DNA of 64,000 nt from Oscillospiraceae bacterium (GTDB lineage: Bacteria > Bacillota > Clostridia > Oscillospirales > Oscillospiraceae), in assembly GCA_017535865.1 (NCBI GenBank), contig JAFXTM010000001.1:1-64000 (forward strand), written 5' to 3'. The position numbers and the translations under genes were made by a program. The notes beneath the pieces were generated by a model, which searched no databases, was not told the DNA's origin, and worked only from the letters and a program-made list of their open reading frames with translations. Positions 33,489 to 41,823 of the stretch are shown here, in pieces. Every line of letters starts with the position of its first letter. Within the stretch, counting starts at the first letter, position 1.

Positions 33489-34076
33489 TTACTCTTTTTC
33501 GCCGACGACCTGGTACATCCGCTCGTCGGAGATCACGTCCGTCACGCGCAGGAAGCGCCCGAAGAGCGCCGCGAGCTCCTCCGCGGGCATGGGCCCGTTG
33601 GAGACGAGCCGCGCCGCGCCGCGGTGATGCGCGTCGATCTTCTCCCGGCTCATGCCGTGGGCGACGGTCAGCCGTCCGCCCGGGGCGAGCAGCGCCGCCA
33701 GGCGCCGGATCAGCCGCTCGGGCTCGGGGAAGTGCGGGAAGGCGTTGTAGACCACGACGCAGTCGAAGAGCCCCTCGAAGTCCGCCGTCTCCGCGTCCCC
33801 GCAGAAGATCGAGACCTTCGCCTGCGGGAACTTCTCCCGGGCGATCCGCACCATCTCCGGGGAGATGTCGATCGCGGTGACGCTCTCCACGTCCCGCGCC
33901 AGGTAGTCCGGGATCAGCACGCCCGTGCCGGCCGCGACGTCGAGCACGCGCTTGCCCGGGCCCACCCCCGCGCGGTCCAGGATGCTCCCGATGACCGCGT
34001 CGCTGCGGATCATCTCCGCGTCCCAGTCCGGGGCGAGCCGGTCGAAGAAGGCGATGACGTCGTTCGTGTCGATCAT
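33489..34076 (-). CDS. Class I SAM-dependent methyltransferase
   Basis: 195 residues. SAM motif I is VLDVAAGTGVLIPDYL (about 42-57), then AIDISPEMVRIAREKF and DCVVVYNAFPHF. ATG at 34076 lies 4 nt after the binding-protein stop codon; the longer frame running upstream is not supported. Last gene of the FecCD-type transporter operon; such methyltransferases are often beside iron/cobalamin/heme uptake genes, with unknown substrate. Confidence 0.88.
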   Translation of the reverse strand: MIDTNDVIAFFDRLAPDWDAEMIRSDAVIGSILDRAGVGPGKRVLDVAAGTGVLIPDYLARDVESVTAIDISPEMVRIAREKFPQAKVSIFCGDAETADFEGLFDCVVVYNAFPHFPEPERLIRRLAALLAPGGRLTVAHGMSREKIDAHHRGAARLVSNGPMPAEELAALFGRFLRVTDVISDERMYQVVGEKE

Positions 34077-34080
34077 CGCT

Positions 34081-35232
34081 TTATCCGGCGAAGAAGCTCG
34101 CCGTGTCGATCGCCCCGTAGCCGCCGAAGCTGGCGGGCGCGGCCGCGATCTGCTCAGCCAGATCCAGCCCGTAGAAGGCCTGCGTGACCTCGTTGACCTT
34201 CGCGTCCATGTCGATATCCGCAAAGAGGTCGGGATAGACGGTCTTGGCGATGAACCAGGTGTTCGTCAGCGCGATCTCGTAGTTGGTGTAGTAGGCGTTG
34301 TAGGCCATCTCCAGATAGACCTCGCCCTCCTGCCAGGCCTTGCAGGTGTCGAACATCGTCGGGTCCTCGGCGTAGAGGGGCTTGATGTTCTTCACCGCGG
34401 CCGCGTCGATGAACAGGATATCCATATCCTCGCCGAGCGCGACGAACTTCTCCTCCTCGATCGGCTGGATGGCGGCGCCCTCCACGCCGGTCACGGCGTT
34501 CTTGATGTTGGCGACCCGGAAGACGATGTATTTCTCCGTGCCGACCATGAGGTGGTTGGTGGTGCCCCAGTTGCCGAGGCCGCAGATGTAGACGGAGGGC
34601 TTCGCGTCCTCGGGGATGTCCGCGGTGCGGCTCTCGATCTCGGCGCGCTCGCCCTGGATGAAGCTCACCAGCGCCTCGGCCTTCTCCTCATGCCCGAAGA
34701 TCATGCCCAGCAGACGCATCGTGCCGAAGAAGTTCTCGTCGAATACGCCACCCGGGCCGGACTTCAGGGTGATAACGGGGACGCCGAGCTGCTCCTGCAG
34801 CGCGTCCTCCTTCTCCACGTCCTCATACTCGGAGATCACGATGTCCGGCTCGCAGGAGAGGATCTTCTCGGCCTCGGCAGCCTGGGCCTGGGGACCGCCC
34901 ACGCCGCAGGACGGGAGCTGCGCGAACACGTCGCCGTAGGCCAGCACATAGGGCCGGGCCACGGAGTCGAACATCTTCGGCCGCTCGGCGAGCGTGGCGT
35001 TGTCGATGTCCTCGACGCCGCAGAGCAGGCTCACGTCGCCGATATAGCTGTACATGCGCAGCGCGCCCGCGCCGATGCAGACGACGCGGCTGTAGCTGCC
35101 CGGCGTGACCGTGACCTCGCGGCCGATCATGTCGGTGACGGTGACCTCCTCCGCGAGGGCGACGGGCTGTGCGCTCAGGCAGAGCGCCAGCAGCATGACC
35201 AGGCTCAGCAGGAACGCGATCGTTTTTTTCAT
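34081..35232 (-). CDS. Metal-chelate/siderophore-type ABC transporter binding protein
   Basis: 383 residues, helical-backbone (FecB/BtuF-like) binding protein with signal peptide about 1-28 (IAFLLSLVMLLAL...VALA). Mature start EEVTVTDMIGREVTVTPGSYSRVVCIG, then EPDIVISEYE. The LALC tetrad in the leader does not fit a good lipobox, so anchoring is unclear. The ligand could be ferric chelate, cobalamin, heme or, as in Haemophilus MolABC, an oxyanion. Confidence 0.88.
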   Translation of the reverse strand: MKKTIAFLLSLVMLLALCLSAQPVALAEEVTVTDMIGREVTVTPGSYSRVVCIGAGALRMYSYIGDVSLLCGVEDIDNATLAERPKMFDSVARPYVLAYGDVFAQLPSCGVGGPQAQAAEAEKILSCEPDIVISEYEDVEKEDALQEQLGVPVITLKSGPGGVFDENFFGTMRLLGMIFGHEEKAEALVSFIQGERAEIESRTADIPEDAKPSVYICGLGNWGTTNHLMVGTEKYIVFRVANIKNAVTGVEGAAIQPIEEEKFVALGEDMDILFIDAAAVKNIKPLYAEDPTMFDTCKAWQEGEVYLEMAYNAYYTNYEIALTNTWFIAKTVYPDLFADIDMDAKVNEVTQAFYGLDLAEQIAAAPASFGGYGAIDTASFFAG

Positions 35233-35264
35233 GTTTGTTTCCTCCTTTTGCGTTATATCTGAAT

Positions 35265-36017
35265 TCAGGACAGAACGATTTTCCGGCCGTCCAGCTCCAC
35301 GAGGCGGAGCGAGGCGTCGAAGGTCTCCCGCAGCGCGTCCTCCGTCACGATCTCCGGACCGCCCGCGTGGCGGATCTTTCCGTCCTTCATGAGGAAGAAG
35401 CGGTCGCCGAGCTCGAGCGCCCGGTTGAGATCGTGCAGCGAGATGAGGATGCCGATGCCCTTCTCCCGCGCCGCGCGCCGGGCCTCCTCGACGATCAGCT
35501 GCTCGTTGGCGATGTCCAGGTTGCCCGTGGGCTCGTCGAAGACCAGCAGCCGCGGCTCCTGCGCGAGCGCGCGGGCGATGGCGATCTTCTGCCGCTCGCC
35601 GCCGGAGAGCTCCTCGACGTTCCGCGCGGCGAAGTCCTCCAGCTTCATCTCCCGGAGGATGGCCGCCGCCGCGGCCTCGTCCTCCTTCCCGGCCTTAAAG
35701 CCGAAGTAGGAAACGCGGCCCATCAGCACCGTGTCGAACACGCTCAGCGCGCCGAAGTGGATGCTCTGCGGGACGTAGGCGATGCGCCGCGCCCGTTCGC
35801 GGCGCTTCATGCTCAGCAGGTCCTCGCCGTCGAAGCGGATGCTGCCGCTCTCCGGCTTTTTGATGCCGAGGATGTTTTTGAACAGGGTGGTCTTGCCGCT
35901 GCCGTTGCGGCCCAGCAGGATGCCGATCTCGCCGTCGCGCAGCGTGAGATCGACGCCGTCGAGCACCAGCGGGGCGTGCGCGGCGTAGCGGAAGCGCAGC
36001 TCACGGATCTCCAGCAT
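35265..36017 (-). CDS. FecE/BtuD-type ABC transporter ATPase
   Basis: 250 residues. Walker A GRNGSGKTT near 36, LSGGERQK signature, Walker B LLVFDEP, D-loop TGNLD, H-loop ISLHDL. Pairs with the FecCD permease upstream, whose stop codon overlaps its ATG. An MRREGA-type C-terminus is missing; otherwise normal. Confidence 0.93.
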   Translation of the reverse strand: MLEIRELRFRYAAHAPLVLDGVDLTLRDGEIGILLGRNGSGKTTLFKNILGIKKPESGSIRFDGEDLLSMKRRERARRIAYVPQSIHFGALSVFDTVLMGRVSYFGFKAGKEDEAAAAAILREMKLEDFAARNVEELSGGERQKIAIARALAQEPRLLVFDEPTGNLDIANEQLIVEEARRAAREKGIGILISLHDLNRALELGDRFFLMKDGKIRHAGGPEIVTEDALRETFDASLRLVELDGRKIVLS

Positions 36018-37081
36018 CAGTCGTGACCCCCTTTCCGGCCCAGCAGGATGCCGAGGAAGAAGGGCGCGCCGAGCAGGGAGGTGATCGCGCCGACCGGCAG
36101 CGCCGAACCGTTGCCCAGGCTGCGGGAGAGCGTGTCCGCCAGCAGGAGCAGCAGGCTCCCGCTCAGCGCGGAGGCGGGGAGCGAGACCCGGTGGTCCTGC
36201 CCCAGCAGGCGCTTGCTCACGTGCGGGCAGATGATGCCCACGAAGCCGATGATGCCGAGGAAGGACACGCAGACCGCCGTGATGATCGAGGCGAGCAGCA
36301 TGGTCACGAAGCGCAGCAGGTCCACGTTCACGCCCATGCTGCGGGCTGCCGCGTCCCCGCTCAGCAGCGCGTTGAAGCGCCAGCTCAGCACCGCGAAAGC
36401 GGCGATCCCGAGCCCGACGACCACGGCCATGATGAGGTCCGTGCGGTAGGTCGCCCGGCCGAGATCCCCGAAGGTCCAGATCACGGCGGCGGAGAGCCCG
36501 ACGTCCGTGGCGTAGAACTGCAGGATCGTGGTGGCCGCCGTCCAGACGGAGCCGACCGCGATGCCCGCGAGCACCACCACGCCGGGCTGGAAGGCCCGCA
36601 GGCGGCAGAGGCCGAGGATCAGCAGGATGGAGAGCGTGGAGAAGAAAAAGGCCATCAGCGAGGTGGCGTAGGGATTCATCCCCACGGTATAGCTCGAGAG
36701 GTTGTTGCCGGTGGAGAGAAAGCCCCCGGCGAAGGCGATGATCGAGAGGTTCGCGCCGAAGACCGCCGCGTTGGAGACGCCGAGCGTGGAGGGCGAGGCC
36801 ATGGGATTGTTGAGGTCCGTCTGCATGACGAGGCCCGCCGCGGAGAGCCCCGCGCCCGCGATGAGGGCGGCCAGCACCCGCGGGATGCGGATGTTCCAGA
36901 GGATGCGCACCTGCGCGGCGCTGCCCCGCTTCATCAGCGCGGCAAAGCATTCGGCGGCCGTCATGCGGGAGGAGCCCACAAACAGGCATACGAAAGCGGC
37001 CGCGAGGACGGCCAGCGCGAGCAGGCCGATCGCCGCGGCGTTCCTTCTCCGGTTTTTGGTCAGATCAGATCGCACTCTCAT
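36017..37081 (-). CDS. FecCD/BtuC-type ABC transporter permease
   Basis: 354 residues, about 9-10 helices. Signatures: RIPRVLAALIAGAGLSAAGLVMQ, NPMASPSTLGVSNAAVFGAN, FLGIIGFVGIICPHVSKRLLG, ALPVGAITSLLGAPFFLGIL. Its ATG has no Shine-Dalgarno at normal distance: AAGGAGAGG lies in front of an upstream four-codon frame (ATG ATA CTC CTA TGA) whose stop overlaps this ATG, so start seems to depend on translational coupling. Confidence 0.92.
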   Translation of the reverse strand: MRVRSDLTKNRRRNAAAIGLLALAVLAAAFVCLFVGSSRMTAAECFAALMKRGSAAQVRILWNIRIPRVLAALIAGAGLSAAGLVMQTDLNNPMASPSTLGVSNAAVFGANLSIIAFAGGFLSTGNNLSSYTVGMNPYATSLMAFFFSTLSILLILGLCRLRAFQPGVVVLAGIAVGSVWTAATTILQFYATDVGLSAAVIWTFGDLGRATYRTDLIMAVVVGLGIAAFAVLSWRFNALLSGDAAARSMGVNVDLLRFVTMLLASIITAVCVSFLGIIGFVGIICPHVSKRLLGQDHRVSLPASALSGSLLLLLADTLSRSLGNGSALPVGAITSLLGAPFFLGILLGRKGGHD

Positions 37082-37114
37082 AGGAGTATCATAGTCTTTC
37101 CTCTCCTTCCGTGC

Positions 37115-37365
37115 AAGCCCCCCGGGGGGATCTTTCTCTTCCCCGTTAAGCCGGTAACGCGGCGGCCGCGGAGCTGAAAAGCTTCATGCCCTCCGAGTGA
37201 CCGGCTCGGAGGGCATGAAGGGAACGAGAGAGAGCGCTCGGCCGCCCTCATGCCGGAGAGGTGAAGAGGCATGGGGATTGAGGGAAATCCGGGCGGTCGG
37301 GCAGGCATCTGATCTGACGGCAGTATACCAGACAGCGGCAAAACGCGGAAGCCCCCCGGGGGGAT
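37115..37365 (-). promoter_or_regulatory. Promoter and structured leader of the FecCD-type operon
   Basis: Minus strand extended -10 TGGTATACT (-10 at 37327-37322) with a weak TTCCGC at -35 predicts a leader of about 230 nt. It contains a perfect 16-bp hairpin (37182-37197 with 37205-37220) followed on the minus strand by CTTTTC. AAGCCCCCCGGGGGGAT occurs twice, at 37349-37365 beside the -35 and at 37115-37131 near the start codon. Possible attenuation; no known riboswitch recognised. Confidence 0.45.
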
Positions 37366-37570
37366 GGCGCAGTCTTCCGCGCGCGCCGGCATCCCATCCC
37401 CCGGGATGGGTAAATCCAGCGACTTGTCCAAATTTTCACGTCTTTTTCCGGTCATGGGAGCGTCCGGAGCGGCAAACCTGCCCGATATTTTGTGAAAAGC
37501 GTCAAATTGCCCGGCGAGATCGGGGAGGGGGGGATCCGGGCGGAGCGGGACCTGCATCCCCCTCCCCGGG

Positions 37571-37599
37571 TTGCGGCGCCCTCCCGCCGCGGGTAAAAT
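37571..37599 (+). promoter_or_regulatory. Predicted promoter of the small membrane protein genes
   Basis: TTGCGG (37571-37576), 17 bp, TAAAAT (37594-37599), about 110 nt before the ATG at 37709. Nothing else supportable in 37366-37570. Confidence 0.5.
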
Positions 37600-37708
37600 A
37601 GGAAAAAACAGAGCGGCCCCGCCCGTCCTGCCGCTGTGCGGGACCGTGAAGAAAGCGTGCATACAGGGGTATGAGTCCCCTCTGCAAATAAAAAGGAGGA
37701 AAGAGAGT

Positions 37709-38125
37709 ATGGCATGTTTTTTGGTTTCCGCCGCTGAGGCCGTGGTCGTCACCATTGCCGCGAAGGTCGCCGGAAGCAGGGAAATGAGCGCCGAGTCCGT
37801 GAAGCTCGAAAAGAACGCCGCCGCGGAGGAAAAGCAGGAGAACCGGCTCCCCTGGAGCAGGAAGCTGACGATCCTGGCGAAGCTCCTGTGGGGCGGCGCG
37901 TTCCTGCTCTGCTACGAGCACATCTGGCACGGGGAGGTCGTACCCTGGTTCCCGTTCCTGACGGCGATGAACGACCCCGGCGACACAGCGGAGATGCTGC
38001 ACGAGATGAGCACCATCGGCGTGACAATGGCGATCATCGTAACGGTCACCTGGGCGATCATGATGTTTGTCGCCGACAGGATCCTGGCCCGTCCGGACAA
38101 AGAGCCGGACAAGGCCGCCGCGTAA
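37709..38125 (+). CDS. Small membrane protein, unknown function
   Basis: 138 residues. Hydrophobic N-terminus (1-22), a charged linker, then two membrane helices at about 53-73 (LTILAKLLWGGAFLLCYEHIW) and 102-126 (TIGVTMAIIVTVTWAIMMFVADRIL). AAGGAGGAAAG precedes the ATG. Followed 12 nt later by another small membrane protein, so the two may form a pair. No family recognised. Confidence 0.7.
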   Translation: MACFLVSAAEAVVVTIAAKVAGSREMSAESVKLEKNAAAEEKQENRLPWSRKLTILAKLLWGGAFLLCYEHIWHGEVVPWFPFLTAMNDPGDTAEMLHEMSTIGVTMAIIVTVTWAIMMFVADRILARPDKEPDKAAA

Positions 38126-38137
38126 GGAGGCGGGAGC

Positions 38138-38455
38138 ATGACGCTTTTGATCTGCGTTTTCGCGGCCATCTTCGCCACGGTCAAGTGGTATCAGCGCAAG
38201 GACGACAGCCTGATGCCGGGCGTCCCCTGCGTGCTGTTCTGGGGCGCGTCCCTGATGTGGCTGGGCGACGCCATCTTCGGCTACATCGAGGACGGCGCGG
38301 CCTTCTTCGAGCCGGAAGCGGCGGAGATGCTCAACGACGCCTACCTCGGTCTGTCCGTTGTGGCGCTTGGCCTGATCCTCTGGCTCGTGATCCTGCTCGT
38401 CAAGGACCCCAAAGGCATCGTCAAGGCCGGCCTGAAAAAGAAAGCCGCCAAATAA
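38138..38455 (+). CDS. Small membrane protein, unknown function
   Basis: 105 residues, three helices at about 1-16, 29-48 and 70-88, with a basic C-terminus (KKKAAK). RBS AAGGAGG before the ATG. Coupled to the preceding gene by spacing; a two-component small membrane complex is a guess. Confidence 0.7.
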   Translation: MTLLICVFAAIFATVKWYQRKDDSLMPGVPCVLFWGASLMWLGDAIFGYIEDGAAFFEPEAAEMLNDAYLGLSVVALGLILWLVILLVKDPKGIVKAGLKKKAAK

Positions 38456-38475
38456 AGGCCGCCTCGCGGCCGCAC

Positions 38476-38506
38476 AGCGCCCATGCCGGAGAAGCATGGG
38501 CGCTTT
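38476..38506 (+). terminator. Probable terminator after the small membrane proteins
   Basis: 11-bp stem AGCGCCCATGC/GCATGGGCGCT, loop CGGAGAA, only a short T-tail. Confidence 0.5.
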
Positions 38507-38542
38507 GCGCGTATGCGCGCATCCCGGCCTTCCGCCCCCCCG

Positions 38543-38571
38543 TTGCCAACGGCGCCCGTTTCTGCTATACT
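38543..38571 (+). promoter_or_regulatory. Predicted promoter of the gene at 38647
   Basis: TTGCCA (38543-38548), 17 bp, TATACT (38566-38571), the same boxes and spacing as in front of the gene at 41824. Confidence 0.65.
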
Positions 38572-38646
38572 CTCATCAGGGCCCCTGCGGTCCACGCCCG
38601 GCCGGGCGTCCAGGCGGCGCCGCGGCTCACTCGGGAGGAGAGGGAT

Positions 38647-39144
38647 ATGAGACGCTTTTTGAGCAAAACCGAACGGGAAGAGCTGGAAAGCCTGAAGCGG
38701 GATCTCGTGAATCCGGTGAAGCGCTTTGCCCGCGAGGTGTATCACGATACGGTCGGCGACGCGAAGACCTTCTATTCCGCCCGGGCGCGGCAGGCGCAGC
38801 GGAACGCGGGGCTTGTCCGGCAGAGGACGGAGGAGCGGATGGCGGTCCTGGCGCAGCGGCGGAACGCCCAGCTTGCGCAGCGGCGCGTCTGGTTGAAAAG
38901 AGCGGCGCTCATCCTGGCGCTCGTCCTTGTGCTTGGACTGATCTTCGTCTCCTTCGCTCTTTCGGCGCGTGCCGAGTGGCCGGCGGAAACCGATCGGACA
39001 GCTCTCCCGCCCGCCGTCGAAACAGGCTGCGAGGCTTTGGAAACGCACGGCGCCCTGTGCCCCGGAGACCCGGGCGCAGGGTGTTTTTTTCTGCCGGTCG
39101 CTCTTGCCTCCGCCGCTGTACGGTGGTATACTGAAAACAGTTAA
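38647..39144 (+). CDS. Single-pass membrane protein with a terminator before its stop codon
   Basis: 165 residues if read to the stop at 39142. Residues 1-80 are charged and helical (SKTEREELESLKRDLVNP, RQRTEERMAVLAQRRNAQLAQRR), a membrane helix spans about 85-105 (AALILALVLVLGLIFVSFAL), and the tail is low in structure. Promoter and GGGAGGAG RBS are good. An intrinsic terminator at 39053-39090 lies inside the frame, and none of the three frames has a stop before it, so most mRNA would lack a stop codon. No family recognised. Confidence 0.6.
   Translation: MRRFLSKTEREELESLKRDLVNPVKRFAREVYHDTVGDAKTFYSARARQAQRNAGLVRQRTEERMAVLAQRRNAQLAQRRVWLKRAALILALVLVLGLIFVSFALSARAEWPAETDRTALPPAVETGCEALETHGALCPGDPGAGCFFLPVALASAAVRWYTENS
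39053..39090 (+). terminator. Terminator inside the end of the preceding frame
   Basis: 10-bp stem CCCTGTGCCC/GGGCGCAGGG (one G-U), nine-base loop, then TGTTTTTTT. It sits about 50 bp before the frame's stop codon. Confidence 0.8.
39104..39132 (+). promoter_or_regulatory. Predicted iorAB promoter
   Basis: TTGCCT (39104-39109), 17 bp, TATACT (39127-39132) with extended -10 TGG; leader about 115 nt. Confidence 0.6.
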
Positions 39145-39253
39145 CAATCAAATCATCCCATCCGTCCCTTTCCCCGCTTTTTCCCGGCATGGATCCCGTC
39201 TCAGTCGGCGCCCGCACCGGATGCGCGGCGCGTCAAACACGGAGGTTGATCGT

Positions 39254-41005
39254 ATGGAAAAGCACCTGTTGTCCGGAAACGAGGCCATCGCCCGCGGCGC
39301 CTATGAGGCCGGGGTGAAGGTCTGTTCCGCTTATCCCGGCACCCCGAGCACCGAGATCTTTGAATCTCTCCCCCAGTACGGGGACGCCCTGTACTGCGAG
39401 TGGGCCCCGAACGAAAAGGTCGCGACGGAGGTCGCCTACGGCGCCGCGATCGGCGGCGTGCGCAGCCTCTGTGCGATGAAGCACGTGGGGCTGAACGTCG
39501 CGGCGGACCCGCTCTTCACGGCGGCCTACAACGGCGTCAACCGCGGCTTCGTGATCGTGACGGCCGACGACCCCAGCATGCACTCCTCGCAGAACGAACA
39601 GGATAACCGCCGCTACGCGAAATTCGCCAAGGTCGCCCTCATCGAGCCCTCCGATTCCCAGGAGTGCATCGACTTCATGAAGGAGGCCTACCGTATCTCC
39701 GAGCGCTTCGACATGCCGGTGCTCTTCCGCACCACGACGCGCGTGTCCCACTCCAAGAGCCTCGTGACCTTCGGCGAGCGGGAGGAGGCCGAGCCCTTCG
39801 TCTACACGCGCAATGTCCGCAAGTTCAACTGCGCCCCGGCCAACGCCTACCTCAACCACCCAAAGGTGGAGAAGAACCTCGCCGCGCTTGAGGAGTACGG
39901 CAGCAGCTGTCCCCTCAACCGCGTTGAGATGCGGGGGACGGAGATCGGCGTCATCACCGCCTCCATCGCCTACCAGTACGCGAAGGACGTCTTCCCGGAG
40001 GACGCCTCCTTCCTGAAGCTCGGCCTGACCAATCCCCTGCCCATGCAGCTCATCCGCGACTTTGCCTCCCGGGTGAAGACACTGTACGTGATCGAGGAGC
40101 TCGAGGGCTTCATGGAGGAGCAGATCAAGGCCGCGGGCATCGACTGCATCGGCAAGGCGCTCATCAGCAACCAGTACGAGCTCAATCCCCAGCGTCTGCG
40201 CGAACTGCTCTTCGGGGAAAAGCCGGAGACCGCGGCGCTCCCGGTGCAGGCGGTCTCCCGCCCGCCCACGCTCTGCCCCGGCTGCCCGCACCGCGGCTTT
40301 TTCTACACCATGTCCAAGGGCAAGGATTTCGTCATCGCCGGGGACATCGGCTGCTACACGCTCGGCGCGAACCCGCCGCTGAACGCGCTGGACACCTGCA
40401 TCTGCATGGGCGGCGGCTTCTCGGTCGCGATGGGCATGTCCAAGGCCTTCGAGGCCAGCGGCCAGCAGAAAAAGATCTTCGGCGTCGTCGGGGACTCCAC
40501 CTTCTTCCACAGCGGCATGACCGGCGCGGCCGAGATCCTGTACAACAAGGGCCGCGTCATCCCGGTCGTGCTCGACAACCACATCACCGGCATGACCGGC
40601 CACCAGGACAACCCCGGCAGCGGCTACACCCTGCAGGGGGAGCCGGCCGCCGCCATCCGGATTGAGGACGTGCTGCGCGCCTTCGGCTACGAGAAGGTCC
40701 TGGTCGTCGACCCGCAGGACCTGGCCGCCATGCAGGGGGCCGTGGACGAGGCGCTGGCCGCCGAAGTCCCCACGGCGATCATCGCGCGCCGCCCCTGCCT
40801 GCTCATCAAGCGCGAAAAGCGCCCGACCGGGCTCTGCGCCGTCGATACCGCCAAGTGCATCGGCTGCCGCAAGTGCCTGAAGGTCGGCTGTCCCGCCGTC
40901 ATGATCCGGGAAAAGAAGTCGTACATCGATCCCACCCAGTGCGTGGGCTGCACGGTCTGCGCGCAGGTCTGTCCGGTCGGCGCGATCGGCAGGAAGGAGG
41001 GCTGA
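39254..41005 (+). CDS. iorA: Indolepyruvate:ferredoxin oxidoreductase alpha subunit
   Basis: 583 residues. Oxidatively decarboxylates aryl pyruvates to aryl-acetyl-CoA using ferredoxin. N-terminal pyrimidine domain (GNEAIARGAYEAGVKVCSAYPGTPSTE), TPP domain (CPGCPHRGFFY, GDIGCYTLG, GVVGDSTFFHSGM), and a C-terminal two-cluster ferredoxin (CIGCRKCLKVGCP near 535 and CVGCTVCAQVCP). AGGAGG... GGAGG before ATG 39254. Aryl acids and AOR aldehyde chemistry share substrates, so there may be a link to the AOR of this window. Confidence 0.96.
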   Translation: MEKHLLSGNEAIARGAYEAGVKVCSAYPGTPSTEIFESLPQYGDALYCEWAPNEKVATEVAYGAAIGGVRSLCAMKHVGLNVAADPLFTAAYNGVNRGFVIVTADDPSMHSSQNEQDNRRYAKFAKVALIEPSDSQECIDFMKEAYRISERFDMPVLFRTTTRVSHSKSLVTFGEREEAEPFVYTRNVRKFNCAPANAYLNHPKVEKNLAALEEYGSSCPLNRVEMRGTEIGVITASIAYQYAKDVFPEDASFLKLGLTNPLPMQLIRDFASRVKTLYVIEELEGFMEEQIKAAGIDCIGKALISNQYELNPQRLRELLFGEKPETAALPVQAVSRPPTLCPGCPHRGFFYTMSKGKDFVIAGDIGCYTLGANPPLNALDTCICMGGGFSVAMGMSKAFEASGQQKKIFGVVGDSTFFHSGMTGAAEILYNKGRVIPVVLDNHITGMTGHQDNPGSGYTLQGEPAAAIRIEDVLRAFGYEKVLVVDPQDLAAMQGAVDEALAAEVPTAIIARRPCLLIKREKRPTGLCAVDTAKCIGCRKCLKVGCPAVMIREKKSYIDPTQCVGCTVCAQVCPVGAIGRKEG

Positions 41006-41008
41006 AGC

Positions 41009-41587
41009 ATGAAGAGAACAAGCGCGATCCTCGTCGGCGTCGGCGGGCAGGGCGCCATCCTGACCGCGAAGGTCCTCGTGAACGGGCTCATGCGGGCCGG
41101 CTACGACGTCAAGATGTCCGAGGTGCACGGCATGAGCCAGCGCGGGGGCAGCGTCTCCACGCAGGTCCACTGGGGCGAGAAGGTCTATTCCCCCGTCGTC
41201 GGCGAGGGCGCGGCGGATCTCATGCTCGCCTTCGAGCAGATGGAGGCCGTGCGCTACGCCCGTTTCCTCAAGCCCGGCGGCGTCGCCGTCATCAACGAAT
41301 ACGCGCTTCCCTCCGCCACCGTCGCGGCGGGGCTCGCAGAGTACCCGGAGGGCTGTCTGGAGGCGATGAGGGCGGCGTTCCGCTGCTATACGCTCGACGC
41401 GGCGAAGATCGCCCTCGAGCTCGGCAGTCCCAAGTGCATGAACATCGTCCTCTTCGGCGCGATGACCAAAGCCCTCGGCCTTGACGAGATCGACTGGGAG
41501 GCGAGCATCCGCGAGACCGTCCCGCCGAAGTTTGTCGAGCTGAACCTCGCCGCCTACCACGCCGGCCGCGCGGCCGCGAAGGACTGA
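41009..41587 (+). CDS. iorB: Indolepyruvate:ferredoxin oxidoreductase beta subunit
   Basis: 192 residues, gamma-type domain of 2-oxoacid oxidoreductases: ILVGVGGQGAILTAKVL (5-21), MSQRGGSVSTQVHWG, PGGVAVINEY. Three bases after iorA, with GGAGG as RBS; the two subunits form the enzyme. Confidence 0.95.
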   Translation: MKRTSAILVGVGGQGAILTAKVLVNGLMRAGYDVKMSEVHGMSQRGGSVSTQVHWGEKVYSPVVGEGAADLMLAFEQMEAVRYARFLKPGGVAVINEYALPSATVAAGLAEYPEGCLEAMRAAFRCYTLDAAKIALELGSPKCMNIVLFGAMTKALGLDEIDWEASIRETVPPKFVELNLAAYHAGRAAAKD

Positions 41588-41630
41588 TCCCCTCCGGCGC
41601 GCCCCGGCGCGTCAAGCCCCATACGGCAAG

Positions 41631-41662
41631 AAGGAAGCCGCAGTTCTCTGCGGCTTCCTTTT
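41631..41662 (+). terminator. Terminator of iorAB
   Basis: 13-bp stem AAGGAAGCCGCAG/CTGCGGCTTCCTT, loop TTCT, ending in TTTT. Confidence 0.9.
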
Positions 41663-41741
41663 CGCGTCTGTCTCCGTCTCCCGGCGGCGTCCCGCGTCTG
41701 TCCGCGCCCCGGCAAAAAAACGCGTGTCGGGCAAAAAAGCC

Positions 41742-41770
41742 TTGCCAAAGCGGAGGAAAGCGTTTATACT
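41742..41770 (+). promoter_or_regulatory. Predicted promoter of the SPT-like/SDR pair
   Basis: TTGCCA (41742-41747), 17 bp, TATACT (41765-41770), 54 bp before the ATG. Confidence 0.7.
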
Positions 41771-41823
41771 GAATTTGTTCAAATTTTTGAAGAATCCGGC
41801 GCTGCACAGAGAAAGGAGACCGC

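Noticed and set aside
35120..35232. Lipoprotein signal in the FecB-like binding protein
   Set aside because: LALC has Leu before the Cys, which does not fit the lipobox; a normal signal peptide ending in VALA is as good.
37082..37708. Small open frames in the gap between the FecCD operon and the small membrane proteins
   Set aside because: Products lack structure, lie over the strong hairpin and promoter elements, and have no RBS.
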